A stretch of DNA of 64,000 nt from DASSUW01 sp963803335 (lineage in GTDB: Bacteria > Actinomycetota > Thermoleophilia > Solirubrobacterales > Solirubrobacteraceae), in the NCBI GenBank assembly GCA_963803335.1, contig CAWDME010000021.1, forward strand, positions 60,872-124,871, given 5' to 3'. Made by a program: the position numbers and the translations under genes. Positions 15,964-24,686 of this stretch are shown in pieces. The notes beneath the pieces were generated by a model, which did no database searches, was not told where the DNA came from, and saw only the letters and a program-made list of their open reading frames with translations. Positions within the stretch are counted from its first letter, which is position 1. Each line of letters opens with the position of its first letter.

Positions 15964-17790
15964 ATGTCCCCACGCCTGCTGCTGCTGGCGGCGCTGCTCG
16001 CGCTCGCCTACGCCCCCGCCGCCTTCGCCGACACGACGCTGAGCCACCGGATCACTCCGGCCGGCGGCACCGGATACCAGGCGCTGCAGAGCGTGAAGGG
16101 GGAGAAGTACGTCGTGCGCCGCGGCGGCAGCGCCGCGGCGCGCAAGGCCCGCGCGCACCACCGGCGCTCGCTGGTGATGTTCGCCCAGCTCACCGACCCG
16201 CAGATCGCCGACGAGATGTCGCCGGCCCGCGTCGACTTCGCCGATCCCGCGGGCGGCGAGATCAAGTCGTCGTGGCGGCCGCAGGAGGCGATGGACCTGC
16301 AGGTGTTCGACAGCATCGTCCGGGGGGTGAACGCCAACCGCCGCAGCCCGGTCAAGCAGGGCAACGGCAAGCGCGGCAAGCTCGCGTTCGCCCTGACGAC
16401 CGGCGACCTTGCCGACAACCAGCAGCTCAACGAGACGCGCTGGTTCCGCACGGTCCTCGACGGCGGCCGCGTCGACCCGTTCTCCGGCAAGCCGATCACG
16501 TCGTGTGGCAGCGCCTCGCCGGCTGACATCGCCCGGATCAACGCCGACGTGGCGGCCCGCAACTACACCGGTGTCGCCGACTACGACGACTACGCCACCG
16601 CGCCGGACGACCGCAAGGCCGGCTTCTGGGACCCGGACGTGGCGGCGCCGGTCGCCGGCCCGTACTCAGCGTTCCCGCGCTACCCGGGCCTGCTCGAGCG
16701 CGCGCAGGCGCCGTTCAAGGCTGTCGGCCTGAAGGTGCCGTGGTACATCTCGCGCGGCAATCACGACGGGCTCGTGCAGGGCAACGCGCCCGCCAGCACC
16801 GACCTGTTCCGCGCGATCGCGACCGGCTGCTTCAAGGTGTTCCCGAGCGCGACGTTCGACCCGTCGGTCTACGCGGGCAAGTCGGCGGACGAGCTGTTCG
16901 CGGCGTTCGGCGACCCGGCCTTCATCCAGACGCTCCTCCAGAGCGCGAGCCCCGTTGCGGCCGACGCCGACCGCCGGATCATCTCCAAGACCGAGTACCG
17001 CAGCCTGATGACCGGCAAGGGCAAGCACGGCTTCGCGTCCACGCCGAAGAAGCAGCTGAAGGCCTCCAAGGGCACCGCGAGCTACTACGCGTTCACGCCG
17101 AAGCGCGGCCTGCGGTTCGTGTCGCTCGACACGGTCGCCGAGGGCGGCGGACAGAACGGCAACGTCGACGATCCGCAGTACAAGTGGCTCAAGGGCGAGC
17201 TCGCCACGGCCCACAAGAAGCACCAGCTCGTCGTCGTCTTCGGCCACCACACGATCGAGACGATGGACAACACCCGGTCCGACGAGCAGGCGGGCAAGTG
17301 CCAGCCGGCCGACGAGCCGGGCTGCGACCGCGATCCCCGCAAGTCGACGCCGATCCACCGCGGCGAGAAGGGCAAGAAGACGGTTGCGGCGCTGCTCGAG
17401 GGCACCCCGAACGTGGTCGCCTACGTGGCCGGCCATACGCATGCCAACCGGATCCGCTTCTTCCGCGGCAAGCACGGTCACGGCTTCTGGCAGATCAACA
17501 CCGCGTCGCACATCGACTGGCCCGAGCAGTCGCGGCTGATCGAGATCATGGACAACCACGACGGCACGCTGTCGCTGTTCGGCACCATGCTCGACTCGGC
17601 GGCACCGGCGGCGGCGCCCGCCCCCGGACCAGCGAGCGCATTCACGCCGACGCAGCTCGCGTCGCTCGCGCGCACGCTGGCGTTCAACGACCCGCAGGAC
17701 TCCGGGCTGGAGGGCTCGGCCGGCGGCGGGTCGAAGGCCGGCACGCGCAAGGACCGCAACGTCGAGCTGCTCGTGAGGGACCCGCGCTAG
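15964..17790 (+). CDS. secreted calcineurin-like metallophosphoesterase
   Basis: 608 residues with a signal peptide of about 23 residues ending AAFAD. The metallophosphoesterase metal motifs appear in order: LTDPQIAD (an Asp with Gln where many have DxH), TTGDLADN, SRGNHDG, FGHHT and AGHTHANR. The insertions between the first three motifs are long, as in the actinobacterial secreted group often annotated TIGR03767. Expected to hydrolyse phosphate esters outside the membrane; substrate unknown. An Ala/Pro-rich hinge precedes a C-terminal tail of about 60 residues. It is monocistronic and convergent with the dehydrogenase-like gene, whose stop abuts its own. Confidence 0.88.
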   Translation: MSPRLLLLAALLALAYAPAAFADTTLSHRITPAGGTGYQALQSVKGEKYVVRRGGSAAARKARAHHRRSLVMFAQLTDPQIADEMSPARVDFADPAGGEIKSSWRPQEAMDLQVFDSIVRGVNANRRSPVKQGNGKRGKLAFALTTGDLADNQQLNETRWFRTVLDGGRVDPFSGKPITSCGSASPADIARINADVAARNYTGVADYDDYATAPDDRKAGFWDPDVAAPVAGPYSAFPRYPGLLERAQAPFKAVGLKVPWYISRGNHDGLVQGNAPASTDLFRAIATGCFKVFPSATFDPSVYAGKSADELFAAFGDPAFIQTLLQSASPVAADADRRIISKTEYRSLMTGKGKHGFASTPKKQLKASKGTASYYAFTPKRGLRFVSLDTVAEGGGQNGNVDDPQYKWLKGELATAHKKHQLVVVFGHHTIETMDNTRSDEQAGKCQPADEPGCDRDPRKSTPIHRGEKGKKTVAALLEGTPNVVAYVAGHTHANRIRFFRGKHGHGFWQINTASHIDWPEQSRLIEIMDNHDGTLSLFGTMLDSAAPAAAPAPGPASAFTPTQLASLARTLAFNDPQDSGLEGSAGGGSKAGTRKDRNVELLVRDPR

Positions 17791-18648
17791 CTACGTGCCG
17801 ACGGGATGCCAGGCGGTCTTGAGCTCGATGAAGGGCTCGATCCGCGTGAGGCTGTCGAGGCCGGCGACGTCCAGGTAGTCGTCGCCGGCCGCGCGCGCCA
17901 CGCGGGTGACGCTGTCGGCGGCGAGCCGGACGATCTCGGGGTCGCCCGTGCTGTCCACGATCGCGTCGACGTCGCGGTGCCCCGCGAGCGGCTTGACGAG
18001 CTCGGAGTGCAGGCCTGACAGCAGGTTCACCACGCCGGCGGGGACGTCGGCGACGCCGAGGATCTCGCCGACGTGCAGCGGCAGCAGCGGCCAGCGCTCG
18101 GAGACGATCGCGACCACCACGTTGCCGGCGGCGAGCGGCGGCAGGATCTCCGCCACGAGGCCGAGCACGTCCGGCTCCTCGGGGGCGATCACGCCGACCA
18201 CGCCGGTCGGCTCGGGCATCGTGAAGTTGAAGTGCGGGGCGGCGACCGGGTTCACGCCGCCGAGGACGGCGTGCAGCTTGTCGGTCCAGCCGGCGTAGTG
18301 GACGGCGTGGTCGACCGCCGCCTCGATCTCGCGCCGCGCGGCGGCCCGCTCGAGGCCGCGCAGCCGGACGGTCTCGGCGGTCAGCTCGTCGACGCGCGAC
18401 TCGAGCGCCTCGGCAAAGCGGTAGAGGATCTGGCCGCGGTTGTAGGCGGTGCGGCCCTGCCAGCCGGCGAGCGCGCCGCGGGCGGCGCGGACGGCGTCGC
18501 GCACGTCCTTGCGTGTGCCGCGCGGGGCGTTGGCGACGTGGTGGCCCTCGTGATCGGTCGCCGTGACGTGGCGGCCCGACTCGCTGCGCGCGAACGCGCC
18601 GCCCACGTAGAGCTTGTAGGTCTTGGCGACAGGCAGGCGCTCGGCCAT
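17791..18648 (-). CDS. truncated aldehyde-dehydrogenase-like protein without catalytic cysteine
   Basis: 285 residues corresponding to the N-terminal NAD-binding half of an aldehyde dehydrogenase (AVRAARGALAGWQ, EPTGVVGVIAPEE, GNVVVAIVSE). There is no catalytic domain and no cysteine anywhere, so it cannot form the thiohemiacetal. The PWN motif of active enzymes is PEE here. It shares one base with the stop of the full-length dehydrogenase (TGATG), so the two are made together. A regulatory or scaffolding partner of that enzyme is the likeliest role; a decayed duplicate is the alternative, though the reading frame is clean. Confidence 0.75.
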   Translation of the reverse strand: MAERLPVAKTYKLYVGGAFARSESGRHVTATDHEGHHVANAPRGTRKDVRDAVRAARGALAGWQGRTAYNRGQILYRFAEALESRVDELTAETVRLRGLERAAARREIEAAVDHAVHYAGWTDKLHAVLGGVNPVAAPHFNFTMPEPTGVVGVIAPEEPDVLGLVAEILPPLAAGNVVVAIVSERWPLLPLHVGEILGVADVPAGVVNLLSGLHSELVKPLAGHRDVDAIVDSTGDPEIVRLAADSVTRVARAAGDDYLDVAGLDSLTRIEPFIELKTAWHPVGT

Positions 18649-20108
18649 CAGGAGATCCTCACGTACGGGCGCAGCCCGACCATGCCGCCCTCGCGGCCGA
18701 AGCCGCTCTCCTTGTAGCCGCCGAACGCCGACGTCGGGTCGAACTGGTTGTACGTGTTCTGCCAGACGACGCCGGCCTTCAGGGCGCGGGCGACGGCCAG
18801 CGCGCGCGAGCCCTTGTCGGTCCACACGCCGGCGGCGAGGCCGTAGGCGCTCGCGTTGGCCTTCTCGATCGCCTCCGCCTGGGTGCGGAAGGTGAGCACC
18901 GAGACGACCGGGCCGAAGATCTCCTCGACGGCGATCCGGTACGCGGGCGCGACGTCGGTGAACAGCGTCGGCGCGAACCAGTAGCCGCGCGACGGCAGCT
19001 CGCAGGCGACGGTGCGGCGCGTCGCACCCTCACGCTCGCCCGCGGCGACCAGCGCCTCGATCCGCTGCAGCTGGGCGGCCGAGTTGATCGCGCCGACGTC
19101 GGTGTTCTTGTCGAGCGGGTCGCCGACGCGCAGAAGCCCCATCCGCCGCCACAGCTTCTCGACGACCTCCTCGGCCACGCTCTCCTGCAGGAACAGCCGC
19201 GAGCCGGCACAGCACACGTGCCCCTGGTTGAAGAAGATGCCGTTGACGATGCCCTCGACGGCCTGATCGATCGCGGCGTCGTCGAACACGATGTTGGCCG
19301 ACTTGCCGCCGAGCTCGAGCGTGAGGCCGATGTCGCGGCCTGCGGTGGCGGCCTGGATGTCCTTGCCGACGTCGGTCGAGCCGGTGAAGGCGATCTTGTC
19401 GATCCCCGGGTGGCGGACGAGCGCCGCGCCGGTGGACCCGTCGCCGGGCAGGATGTTCACGACGCCCGCGGGCAGCTCGGCCTCCTGGCAGATCTCCGCC
19501 AGCAGCAGCGCGGTCAGCGGCGTCGTCTCGGCCGGCTTGAGCACGGCGGTGTTGCCGCACGCGAGCGCCGGCGCGAGCTTCCACGCCGCCATCAGCAGCG
19601 GGAAGTTCCACGGCACGATCTGGCCGACGACGCCCATCGGCTCGACACGCCGGCCGGCGAGCCCGTAGCTGAGCTTGTCGGCCCAGCCGGCGTAGTAGAA
19701 GAAGTGGGCGGCGGCGAGCGGGACGTCGACGTCGCGCGACTCCCGGATCGGCTTGCCGCCGTCGAGCGACTCGACGATGGCCAGCTCGCGGGCGCGCTCC
19801 TGGATCAGGCGGGCGATGCGGAACACGTACTTGCCGCGCTCGAGCGCGGGGAGCTTCTGCCAGCGCGGCAGCGCCTCCCGGGCGGCGGCGACCGCGGCCT
19901 CGACGTCGGCGTCGTTCGCCCACGCGATCTCGGCCAGCGGCTCCTCGGTGGCCGGGTTGATGGTCGGCTCGTAGTGCTCGCCCGCCGGCGCCCGCCAGGC
20001 GCCGTCCACGAACAGGTCGTAGCGCTCGCGGAGGTGGATGTGGTCGGTCGCCTCGGGGGCGGGCGAGTACTCCCAGTCCAGCGCGGTGCGCGGAGTCGTG
20101 GTTGCCAT
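18648..20108 (-). CDS. aldehyde dehydrogenase (NAD(P)+)
   Basis: 486 residues with the whole fold: PWNFPLLM, FTGSTDVGK (cofactor loop), LELGGKS with the general-base Glu, GHVCCAGSR with the nucleophilic Cys, and EEIFGPV near the C-terminus. The upstream deoC ends three bases before, and AAGGAG inside the end of deoC serves as ribosome binding site. Acetaldehyde from the DeoC reaction is the probable substrate, giving acetate. Together with the truncated dehydrogenase this is a deoxyribose-5-phosphate catabolic operon. Confidence 0.92.
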   Translation of the reverse strand: MATTTPRTALDWEYSPAPEATDHIHLRERYDLFVDGAWRAPAGEHYEPTINPATEEPLAEIAWANDADVEAAVAAAREALPRWQKLPALERGKYVFRIARLIQERARELAIVESLDGGKPIRESRDVDVPLAAAHFFYYAGWADKLSYGLAGRRVEPMGVVGQIVPWNFPLLMAAWKLAPALACGNTAVLKPAETTPLTALLLAEICQEAELPAGVVNILPGDGSTGAALVRHPGIDKIAFTGSTDVGKDIQAATAGRDIGLTLELGGKSANIVFDDAAIDQAVEGIVNGIFFNQGHVCCAGSRLFLQESVAEEVVEKLWRRMGLLRVGDPLDKNTDVGAINSAAQLQRIEALVAAGEREGATRRTVACELPSRGYWFAPTLFTDVAPAYRIAVEEIFGPVVSVLTFRTQAEAIEKANASAYGLAAGVWTDKGSRALAVARALKAGVVWQNTYNQFDPTSAFGGYKESGFGREGGMVGLRPYVRIS

Positions 20109-20111
20109 CGG

Positions 20112-20999
20112 CTACTCCTTCGAGAAGTCCTCGGGCCGCTGGTAGCGGCCGGACTCCCCGTGCTCGTACTGCATCAAGAGATCGTTGAGCAGCGACGACG
20201 CGCCGATCCGGAAGCGGTCGGGCGTCAGCCACTCGTGGCCGAGCGTCTCGTTCACCAGCACGAGCTGGTGGATCGCCTGCTTGCTCGTGCGCACCCCGCC
20301 GGCCGCCTTCATGCCGACGACGCGGCCGGTGCGGTGCACGTAGTCGCGCACCGTCTCGAGCATCACCAGGGTTGCGCTCGGCGTCGCGCCCTTGCCGACC
20401 TTGCCGGTCGAGGTCTTCACGAAGTCGGCGCCGCCCTCCATCGACAGCAGCGTGGCGTGGCGGATGTGGTCGTAGCCGCCGAGCTCGTCGACCTCGACGA
20501 TCACCTTCAGGTGGGCAGGCCCGCACGCGTCCTTGACCTGCTCGACCTCGCTGATGACGCGGTTGTCGTCGCCGCTCAGGTAGGCGTCGCGCGGGATCAC
20601 CATGTCGATCTCCTCGGCGCCGTCGGCGACCGCCTGGCGGGTCTCCTCGAGCTTGAGCTCCATCGACGTCAGGCCGGACGGGAAGCCGGTGGCGACGGAG
20701 GCGACGGCGACACCGCTGCCGTTGAGCGCGCGCGCCGCGTCAGCCACACGGCTCGGGTACACGCACACGGCCGCGCACGACGGCACCTCGGGATGCGTCG
20801 GCGCCGGGCACACCGCCTTGGCCGCGAGCTGCGCGACCTTGCCGGGCGTGTCCTGCCCCTCGAGTGTCGTGAGGTCGACCATCGAGATCGCGAGCCGGAT
20901 CGCGGCCTGCTGGGACTCGGCCTTGATGGACCGCTTGCCCAGCACCGCGGCGCGCTCGTCGACCCCGACCCGGTCGACGGGTGTCAGTCGCCGTCGCAT
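20112..20999 (-). CDS. deoC: deoxyribose-phosphate aldolase
   Basis: 295 residues from the ATG at 20997-20999, supported by a TACGCT box seven bases upstream. The Schiff-base lysine is in DFVKTSTGK and the second active-site lysine in GMKAAGGVR. EIDMVIPR is also diagnostic. DeoC splits 2-deoxyribose 5-phosphate into glyceraldehyde 3-phosphate and acetaldehyde. At 295 residues it is longer than the E. coli enzyme, with an extra N-terminal helix like other actinobacterial members. The downstream aldehyde dehydrogenases would consume the acetaldehyde. Confidence 0.94.
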   Translation of the reverse strand: MRRRLTPVDRVGVDERAAVLGKRSIKAESQQAAIRLAISMVDLTTLEGQDTPGKVAQLAAKAVCPAPTHPEVPSCAAVCVYPSRVADAARALNGSGVAVASVATGFPSGLTSMELKLEETRQAVADGAEEIDMVIPRDAYLSGDDNRVISEVEQVKDACGPAHLKVIVEVDELGGYDHIRHATLLSMEGGADFVKTSTGKVGKGATPSATLVMLETVRDYVHRTGRVVGMKAAGGVRTSKQAIHQLVLVNETLGHEWLTPDRFRIGASSLLNDLLMQYEHGESGRYQRPEDFSKE

Positions 21000-21006
21000 G
21001 GCCTCC

Positions 21007-21012
21007 AGCGTA
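21007..21012 (-). promoter_or_regulatory. -10 box for deoC
   Basis: TACGCT on the minus strand, seven bases before the deoC ATG. The spacer contains GGAGG, but it is too close to the start to act as a normal ribosome binding site. Confidence 0.45.
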
Positions 21013-21019
21013 CTCGCCC

Positions 21020-22573
21020 CTAGCGGTTGAGCGGCAGCGTGGCGGTGACGATCGTGCCGCGGCCGGGCGGGCTGGTGAGCGAGAGCGTGCCGCCCGCCGC
21101 CTCGGCGCGGTCGCGCAGCCCCTGGATGCCGGTGCCGAGTGCGACATCGGCGCCGCCGCGGCCGTCGTCGGCGATCTCGCAGCGCACCACCGCGTCCTCG
21201 AGGCGGATCGTCACGCGCGCATGGCTGGCCTCGGCGTGGCGGGCGACGTTCGTAAGCGCCTCGGCCACGATGTAGTAGGCGGTGGCCTCGATGTCGTCGG
21301 GCATCCGCTCCTCGGGCGCGTCGATCTCCACCGGTACCGGGAGGCGGCCGGCGAGCGTCTCCAGCGCCTGCCAGAGCCCGCGGTCGCTGAGGATCGCCGG
21401 GTGCAGGCCGCGGGCGATCTCGCGCAGCTCGGCGAGGCCGGTGTCGAGCTCGCGCGCCGCGTCGTCGAGCAGCTTGGCCGCCGCTTCCTGCTCCGGCCCG
21501 AGGCGTGCGCGGGCGAGCCGGATCGCGAGCGCGACCGAGACCAGGCGCTGCTGGGCGCCGTCGTGCAGGTTGCGCTCGAGCCGGCGCCGCTGGTCGTCGC
21601 CGGTCCTCACGAGCCGGGCGCGCGAGGCGACGAGGTCGGCGCGCGCCTGCGCGCTGGCGACCGCCAGGGACACCAGCTCGCAGAACGCTGCCAGCCGGCT
21701 CTCGCTCTCGGGCGGGAGCGGCTCCTCGCTGGCGATCGACACCGCGCCCCACAGCGCGCCGGCGACGAAGATCGGCGCCGAGGCCGTCGAGCGGTAGCCG
21801 AACTGGAACATCGTCTCGCCGGTCGCGCCGCGCGTGGCCGTGCCCCAGTCGTCCACGCGCGCTGCCGTGCCGCTACGCCGCACCTTCCCGAGCGAGGTCG
21901 TCTCCTCGGTGGTCAGGCGCTGGCCGATCTGTAGGACGCCGGTGCTGTCGCGGTTATGGCGGCCGACCACCGTGGCCGTGGCGTCGTCCTCGTAGCGGAG
22001 CACCGCCGAAGCGTTGACCTCGAGCACGCGCGCGCACTCCTCCGAGACGGCGCTGAACACGCGCTCCGCGTGGGCCTCGGATGCGACCAGCGTCGCCACG
22101 CGCCGCAGTGCCCGCTGCTCGGTGGCGAGTCGGCCGATCTCGGCGAGCTTCGCCGACGGGTCGCCGGCGAGCGCCCGCTCCTCCTCGTCGCGCCGCGGTG
22201 CGCGGTCGGTGAGGTCGATCCCGGTCGTGACGATCGTCGTCGGGCCACCCTCGGTGCTCACCAACGGCTTGTTCGACCACGCGATCAGCCGCCGGCCGCC
22301 GTCCTTGGTCATCCAGTGACCGACCTGTGGCGCCGAAGCGCCGCTCCCGATCACGTAGGCGAGGAACTCGGTGAACGCGTCGCGCTCCTCCGGAGGGATC
22401 ACGAAGTCGCGCGCGTCGTGCCCGATCACCTCCGCGCGGTTGAAGCCGGTCGCCCGCTCGCACGCCTCGTTGAAGAGCAGGATCCGACCCTCGCTGTCGA
22501 GCACGGCGACGAGCGACTGCGTGGTCTCGGTGAGGATGCGGGCGTAGGCGTCGCCGGGGACGAACTCGGCCAT
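21020..22573 (-). CDS. PAS-GAF sensor histidine kinase (NarL-type partner expected)
   Basis: 517 residues from the ATG at 22571-22573, which shares a base with the stop of the AAC(2') gene. A PAS domain (about 8-125) with a conserved FNEACERATGF is followed by a short helix, a GAF domain (about 165-310), and a HisKA_3 dimerisation helix with the phospho-accepting His in ERNLHDGAQQR. The C-terminal ATPase domain has NVARHAEAS, DDGRGG and GTGIQGL. There are no membrane segments, so the signal is cytoplasmic, possibly redox, light or a small ligand. No response regulator gene is adjacent, so it is an orphan. Confidence 0.9.
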   Translation of the reverse strand: MAEFVPGDAYARILTETTQSLVAVLDSEGRILLFNEACERATGFNRAEVIGHDARDFVIPPEERDAFTEFLAYVIGSGASAPQVGHWMTKDGGRRLIAWSNKPLVSTEGGPTTIVTTGIDLTDRAPRRDEEERALAGDPSAKLAEIGRLATEQRALRRVATLVASEAHAERVFSAVSEECARVLEVNASAVLRYEDDATATVVGRHNRDSTGVLQIGQRLTTEETTSLGKVRRSGTAARVDDWGTATRGATGETMFQFGYRSTASAPIFVAGALWGAVSIASEEPLPPESESRLAAFCELVSLAVASAQARADLVASRARLVRTGDDQRRRLERNLHDGAQQRLVSVALAIRLARARLGPEQEAAAKLLDDAARELDTGLAELREIARGLHPAILSDRGLWQALETLAGRLPVPVEIDAPEERMPDDIEATAYYIVAEALTNVARHAEASHARVTIRLEDAVVRCEIADDGRGGADVALGTGIQGLRDRAEAAGGTLSLTSPPGRGTIVTATLPLNR

Positions 22574-23106
22574 CACCAGACGTCCCCTTCGCGCCAGTCG
22601 CACGTCAGCTCACCGAAGAGGTCGAGCGCGGCGTCGACCGGCAGCACGTAGACGTAGCCCTCCTCCTCGGGAGTGCGCTGAATCCCGGTGGGCGTCAGCG
22701 CCGACAGCCACCCCTCCCACCGCTGCCACCCGCGCGCGAGGTACAGCGCCGCGCCGTCGTCTGTCGCGCCCAGCGCACCGACGTCGTAGGCCCGCCGGAT
22801 CACCCGCTCGAGCGGATCCATCATCGCGGCGCCGTGCCCCTCGCGACGCCGATCGGCGCGCACGGCGACCGCTTCCACGTAGCCCGCGCGCAGCACGTCG
22901 TCGCCGTGCAGCAGCCGCCGCTGCACTACGCACGCGTGGCCGATCAGCTCGTCGCCGTCCCACGCGAGGGCATGGATGCCGCCGAGCGCATGGCGCCAGT
23001 CGTCCTCCTCGAACTCCTCGCCGAACGCGTCGTGCATCAGCGCCCGCGCCGCGGCCAGCGTCTCGTCGTCGAGGTCGGCCGTGTGAGCGGTGCGCACCGC
23101 GCTCAA
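22573..23106 (-). CDS. aac(2')-I: aminoglycoside 2'-N-acetyltransferase family protein
   Basis: 177 residues. Much of the chain reads like mycobacterial AAC(2')-I enzymes: HTADLDDET, DWRHALGGIHAL, VVQRRLLHG, RAGYVEAVAVRADRR (acetyl-CoA loop), YLARGW, and a C-terminal CDWREGDVW that is almost invariant in the family. Length is close to the about 181 residues of the Mycobacterium tuberculosis protein. Such enzymes acetylate the 2' amino group of gentamicin- or kanamycin-like compounds; some have a native role in cell-wall metabolism. It sits between the carboxylase beta gene (four-base overlap) and the sensor kinase (one-base overlap). Activity cannot be judged from sequence alone. Confidence 0.88.
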   Translation of the reverse strand: MSAVRTAHTADLDDETLAAARALMHDAFGEEFEEDDWRHALGGIHALAWDGDELIGHACVVQRRLLHGDDVLRAGYVEAVAVRADRRREGHGAAMMDPLERVIRRAYDVGALGATDDGAALYLARGWQRWEGWLSALTPTGIQRTPEEEGYVYVLPVDAALDLFGELTCDWREGDVW

Positions 23107-24671
23107 AGCGGGATGTTGCCGTGCTTGCGCTTCGGGCCCGGCTCGCGCTTGGTCTGCAGCGTCTCGAGCGCGGTGATGACCTTTGGGCGCGTCTCGTGGG
23201 GGATCAGGACGTCATCGACGTACCCGCGCTCGGCCGCCGTGTACGGGTTGGCGAAGCGCGCCTTGTAGTCGTCGATCAGCTTCGCGCGGCGCTCGTCGGG
23301 CGTCGGCGAGCCGGCGATGTCGCGCCGGTGGATGATGTTCACCGCCCCGTCCGGGCCCATCACCGCGATCTCGGCCGTCGGCCAGGCGAAGTTGAAATCC
23401 GCGGCGAGGTGCTTGGACGCCATGACGTCGTAGGCCCCGCCGTACGCCTTGCGCGTGATGACCGTGATCTTCGGCACCGTCGCCTCGGCGTACGCGTACA
23501 GGAGCTTGGCGCCGTGGCGGATGATGCCGCCCCACTCCTGCTCGGTGCCGGGGAGGAAGCCGGGCACGTCGACGAACGTGAGCAACGGGATATTGAACGC
23601 GTCGCAGGTGCGCACGAAGCGCGCGCCCTTGGCGCTCGCGTCGATGTCCAGCACGCCGGCCAGCGAGCGCGGCTGGTTGCCGACCACGCCGACGGTGTGG
23701 CCGTTGAGCCGGCTGAACCCGCACACGACGTTCATCGCGTAGTGCTCGTGGACCTCGAAGAACTCGCCGTCGTCGACCACGTAGCGGATGACGTCGCGCA
23801 TGTCGTACGGCTTGTTCGGGTTGTCCGGCACCACCGAGTCGAGCTCGGCGTCCATCCGGAACGGGTCGTCCGACGGCATCACGCGCGGCACCGTCTCGAG
23901 GTTGTTCTGCGGCAGGAAGCTGAGCAGGTAGCGCGCGTCCTCCAGGCAAGCATCCTCGTCGTCGGATGCGAAGTGGGCGACGCCCGACTTGCTGTTGTGG
24001 CTCATCGCCCCGCCGAGCTCCTCGAACTCGACCTCCTCGCCCGTGACCGTCTTGATCACGTCGGGGCCGGTGATGAACATGTGCGAGGTCTCCTTGACCA
24101 TGAAGATGAAGTCCGTGATGGCCGGCGAGTAGACGGCGCCGCCGGCGCACGGGCCCATCACCAGGGAGATCTGCGGGATCACGCCGGAGCAGCGGACGTT
24201 GCGCAGGAACACGTCGCCGTAGGCGCCGAGCGAGACGACGCCCTCCTGGATGCGCGCGCCGCCCGAGTCGTTGATCCCGATGACCGGGCAGCCGATCTTG
24301 GCCGCCAGGTCCATGATCTTGCACATCTTCTCGGCCATGACCTCGCCGAGCGAGCCGCCGAACACCGTGAAGTCCTGGCTGAAGACGCACACGCGGCGGC
24401 CGTCGATCGTGCCGTGGCCGGTGACCACCGCGTCACCCAGCGGCCGGTTGTGGTCCATGTCGAAGTCCGTCGTCCGGTGGCGGACATAGGTATCCAGCTC
24501 CTGGAACGAGCCCGGGTCGAGCAGCTTCTCGATTCGCTCGCGCGCCGTGTACTTGCCCTTGGCGTGCTGCTTCTCGACCGCCTTCTCGGATGCGTGGTGG
24601 ATCATCGCGTCGCGCAGCTCCTGCAGCTGCGCGAGGCGCTCTTCGTTGGTCTCGGGGCTCTTACGGCGCAT
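23103..24671 (-). CDS. accD: acyl-CoA carboxylase beta subunit (propionyl-CoA type)
   Basis: 522 residues with both crotonase-like halves of a carboxyltransferase. The N-terminal half has INDSGGARIQEGV and MGPCAGGAVYSP; the C-terminal half has VDVPGFLPG, GAKLLYAYAEATVPK and RKAYGGAYDVM. The Asp in GGAYD matches the residue that favours propionyl-CoA in Streptomyces PccB; acetyl-preferring subunits have Ile or other residues there. It would work with the alpha chain at 5021-6772 to make methylmalonyl-CoA, which the mutase at 27098-28720 uses. It overlaps the AAC(2') gene by four bases. A TAGCAT box lies nine bases before its ATG. Confidence 0.94.
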   Translation of the reverse strand: MRRKSPETNEERLAQLQELRDAMIHHASEKAVEKQHAKGKYTARERIEKLLDPGSFQELDTYVRHRTTDFDMDHNRPLGDAVVTGHGTIDGRRVCVFSQDFTVFGGSLGEVMAEKMCKIMDLAAKIGCPVIGINDSGGARIQEGVVSLGAYGDVFLRNVRCSGVIPQISLVMGPCAGGAVYSPAITDFIFMVKETSHMFITGPDVIKTVTGEEVEFEELGGAMSHNSKSGVAHFASDDEDACLEDARYLLSFLPQNNLETVPRVMPSDDPFRMDAELDSVVPDNPNKPYDMRDVIRYVVDDGEFFEVHEHYAMNVVCGFSRLNGHTVGVVGNQPRSLAGVLDIDASAKGARFVRTCDAFNIPLLTFVDVPGFLPGTEQEWGGIIRHGAKLLYAYAEATVPKITVITRKAYGGAYDVMASKHLAADFNFAWPTAEIAVMGPDGAVNIIHRRDIAGSPTPDERRAKLIDDYKARFANPYTAAERGYVDDVLIPHETRPKVITALETLQTKREPGPKRKHGNIPL

Positions 24672-24680
24672 GGTGGCGCG

Positions 24681-24686
24681 ATGCTA
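24681..24686 (-). promoter_or_regulatory. -10 box for the carboxylase beta gene
   Basis: TAGCAT on the minus strand nine bases before the ATG at 24671. It overlaps the last codons of the secreted-protein gene upstream, so it would be an internal promoter within a same-strand run. Confidence 0.4.
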
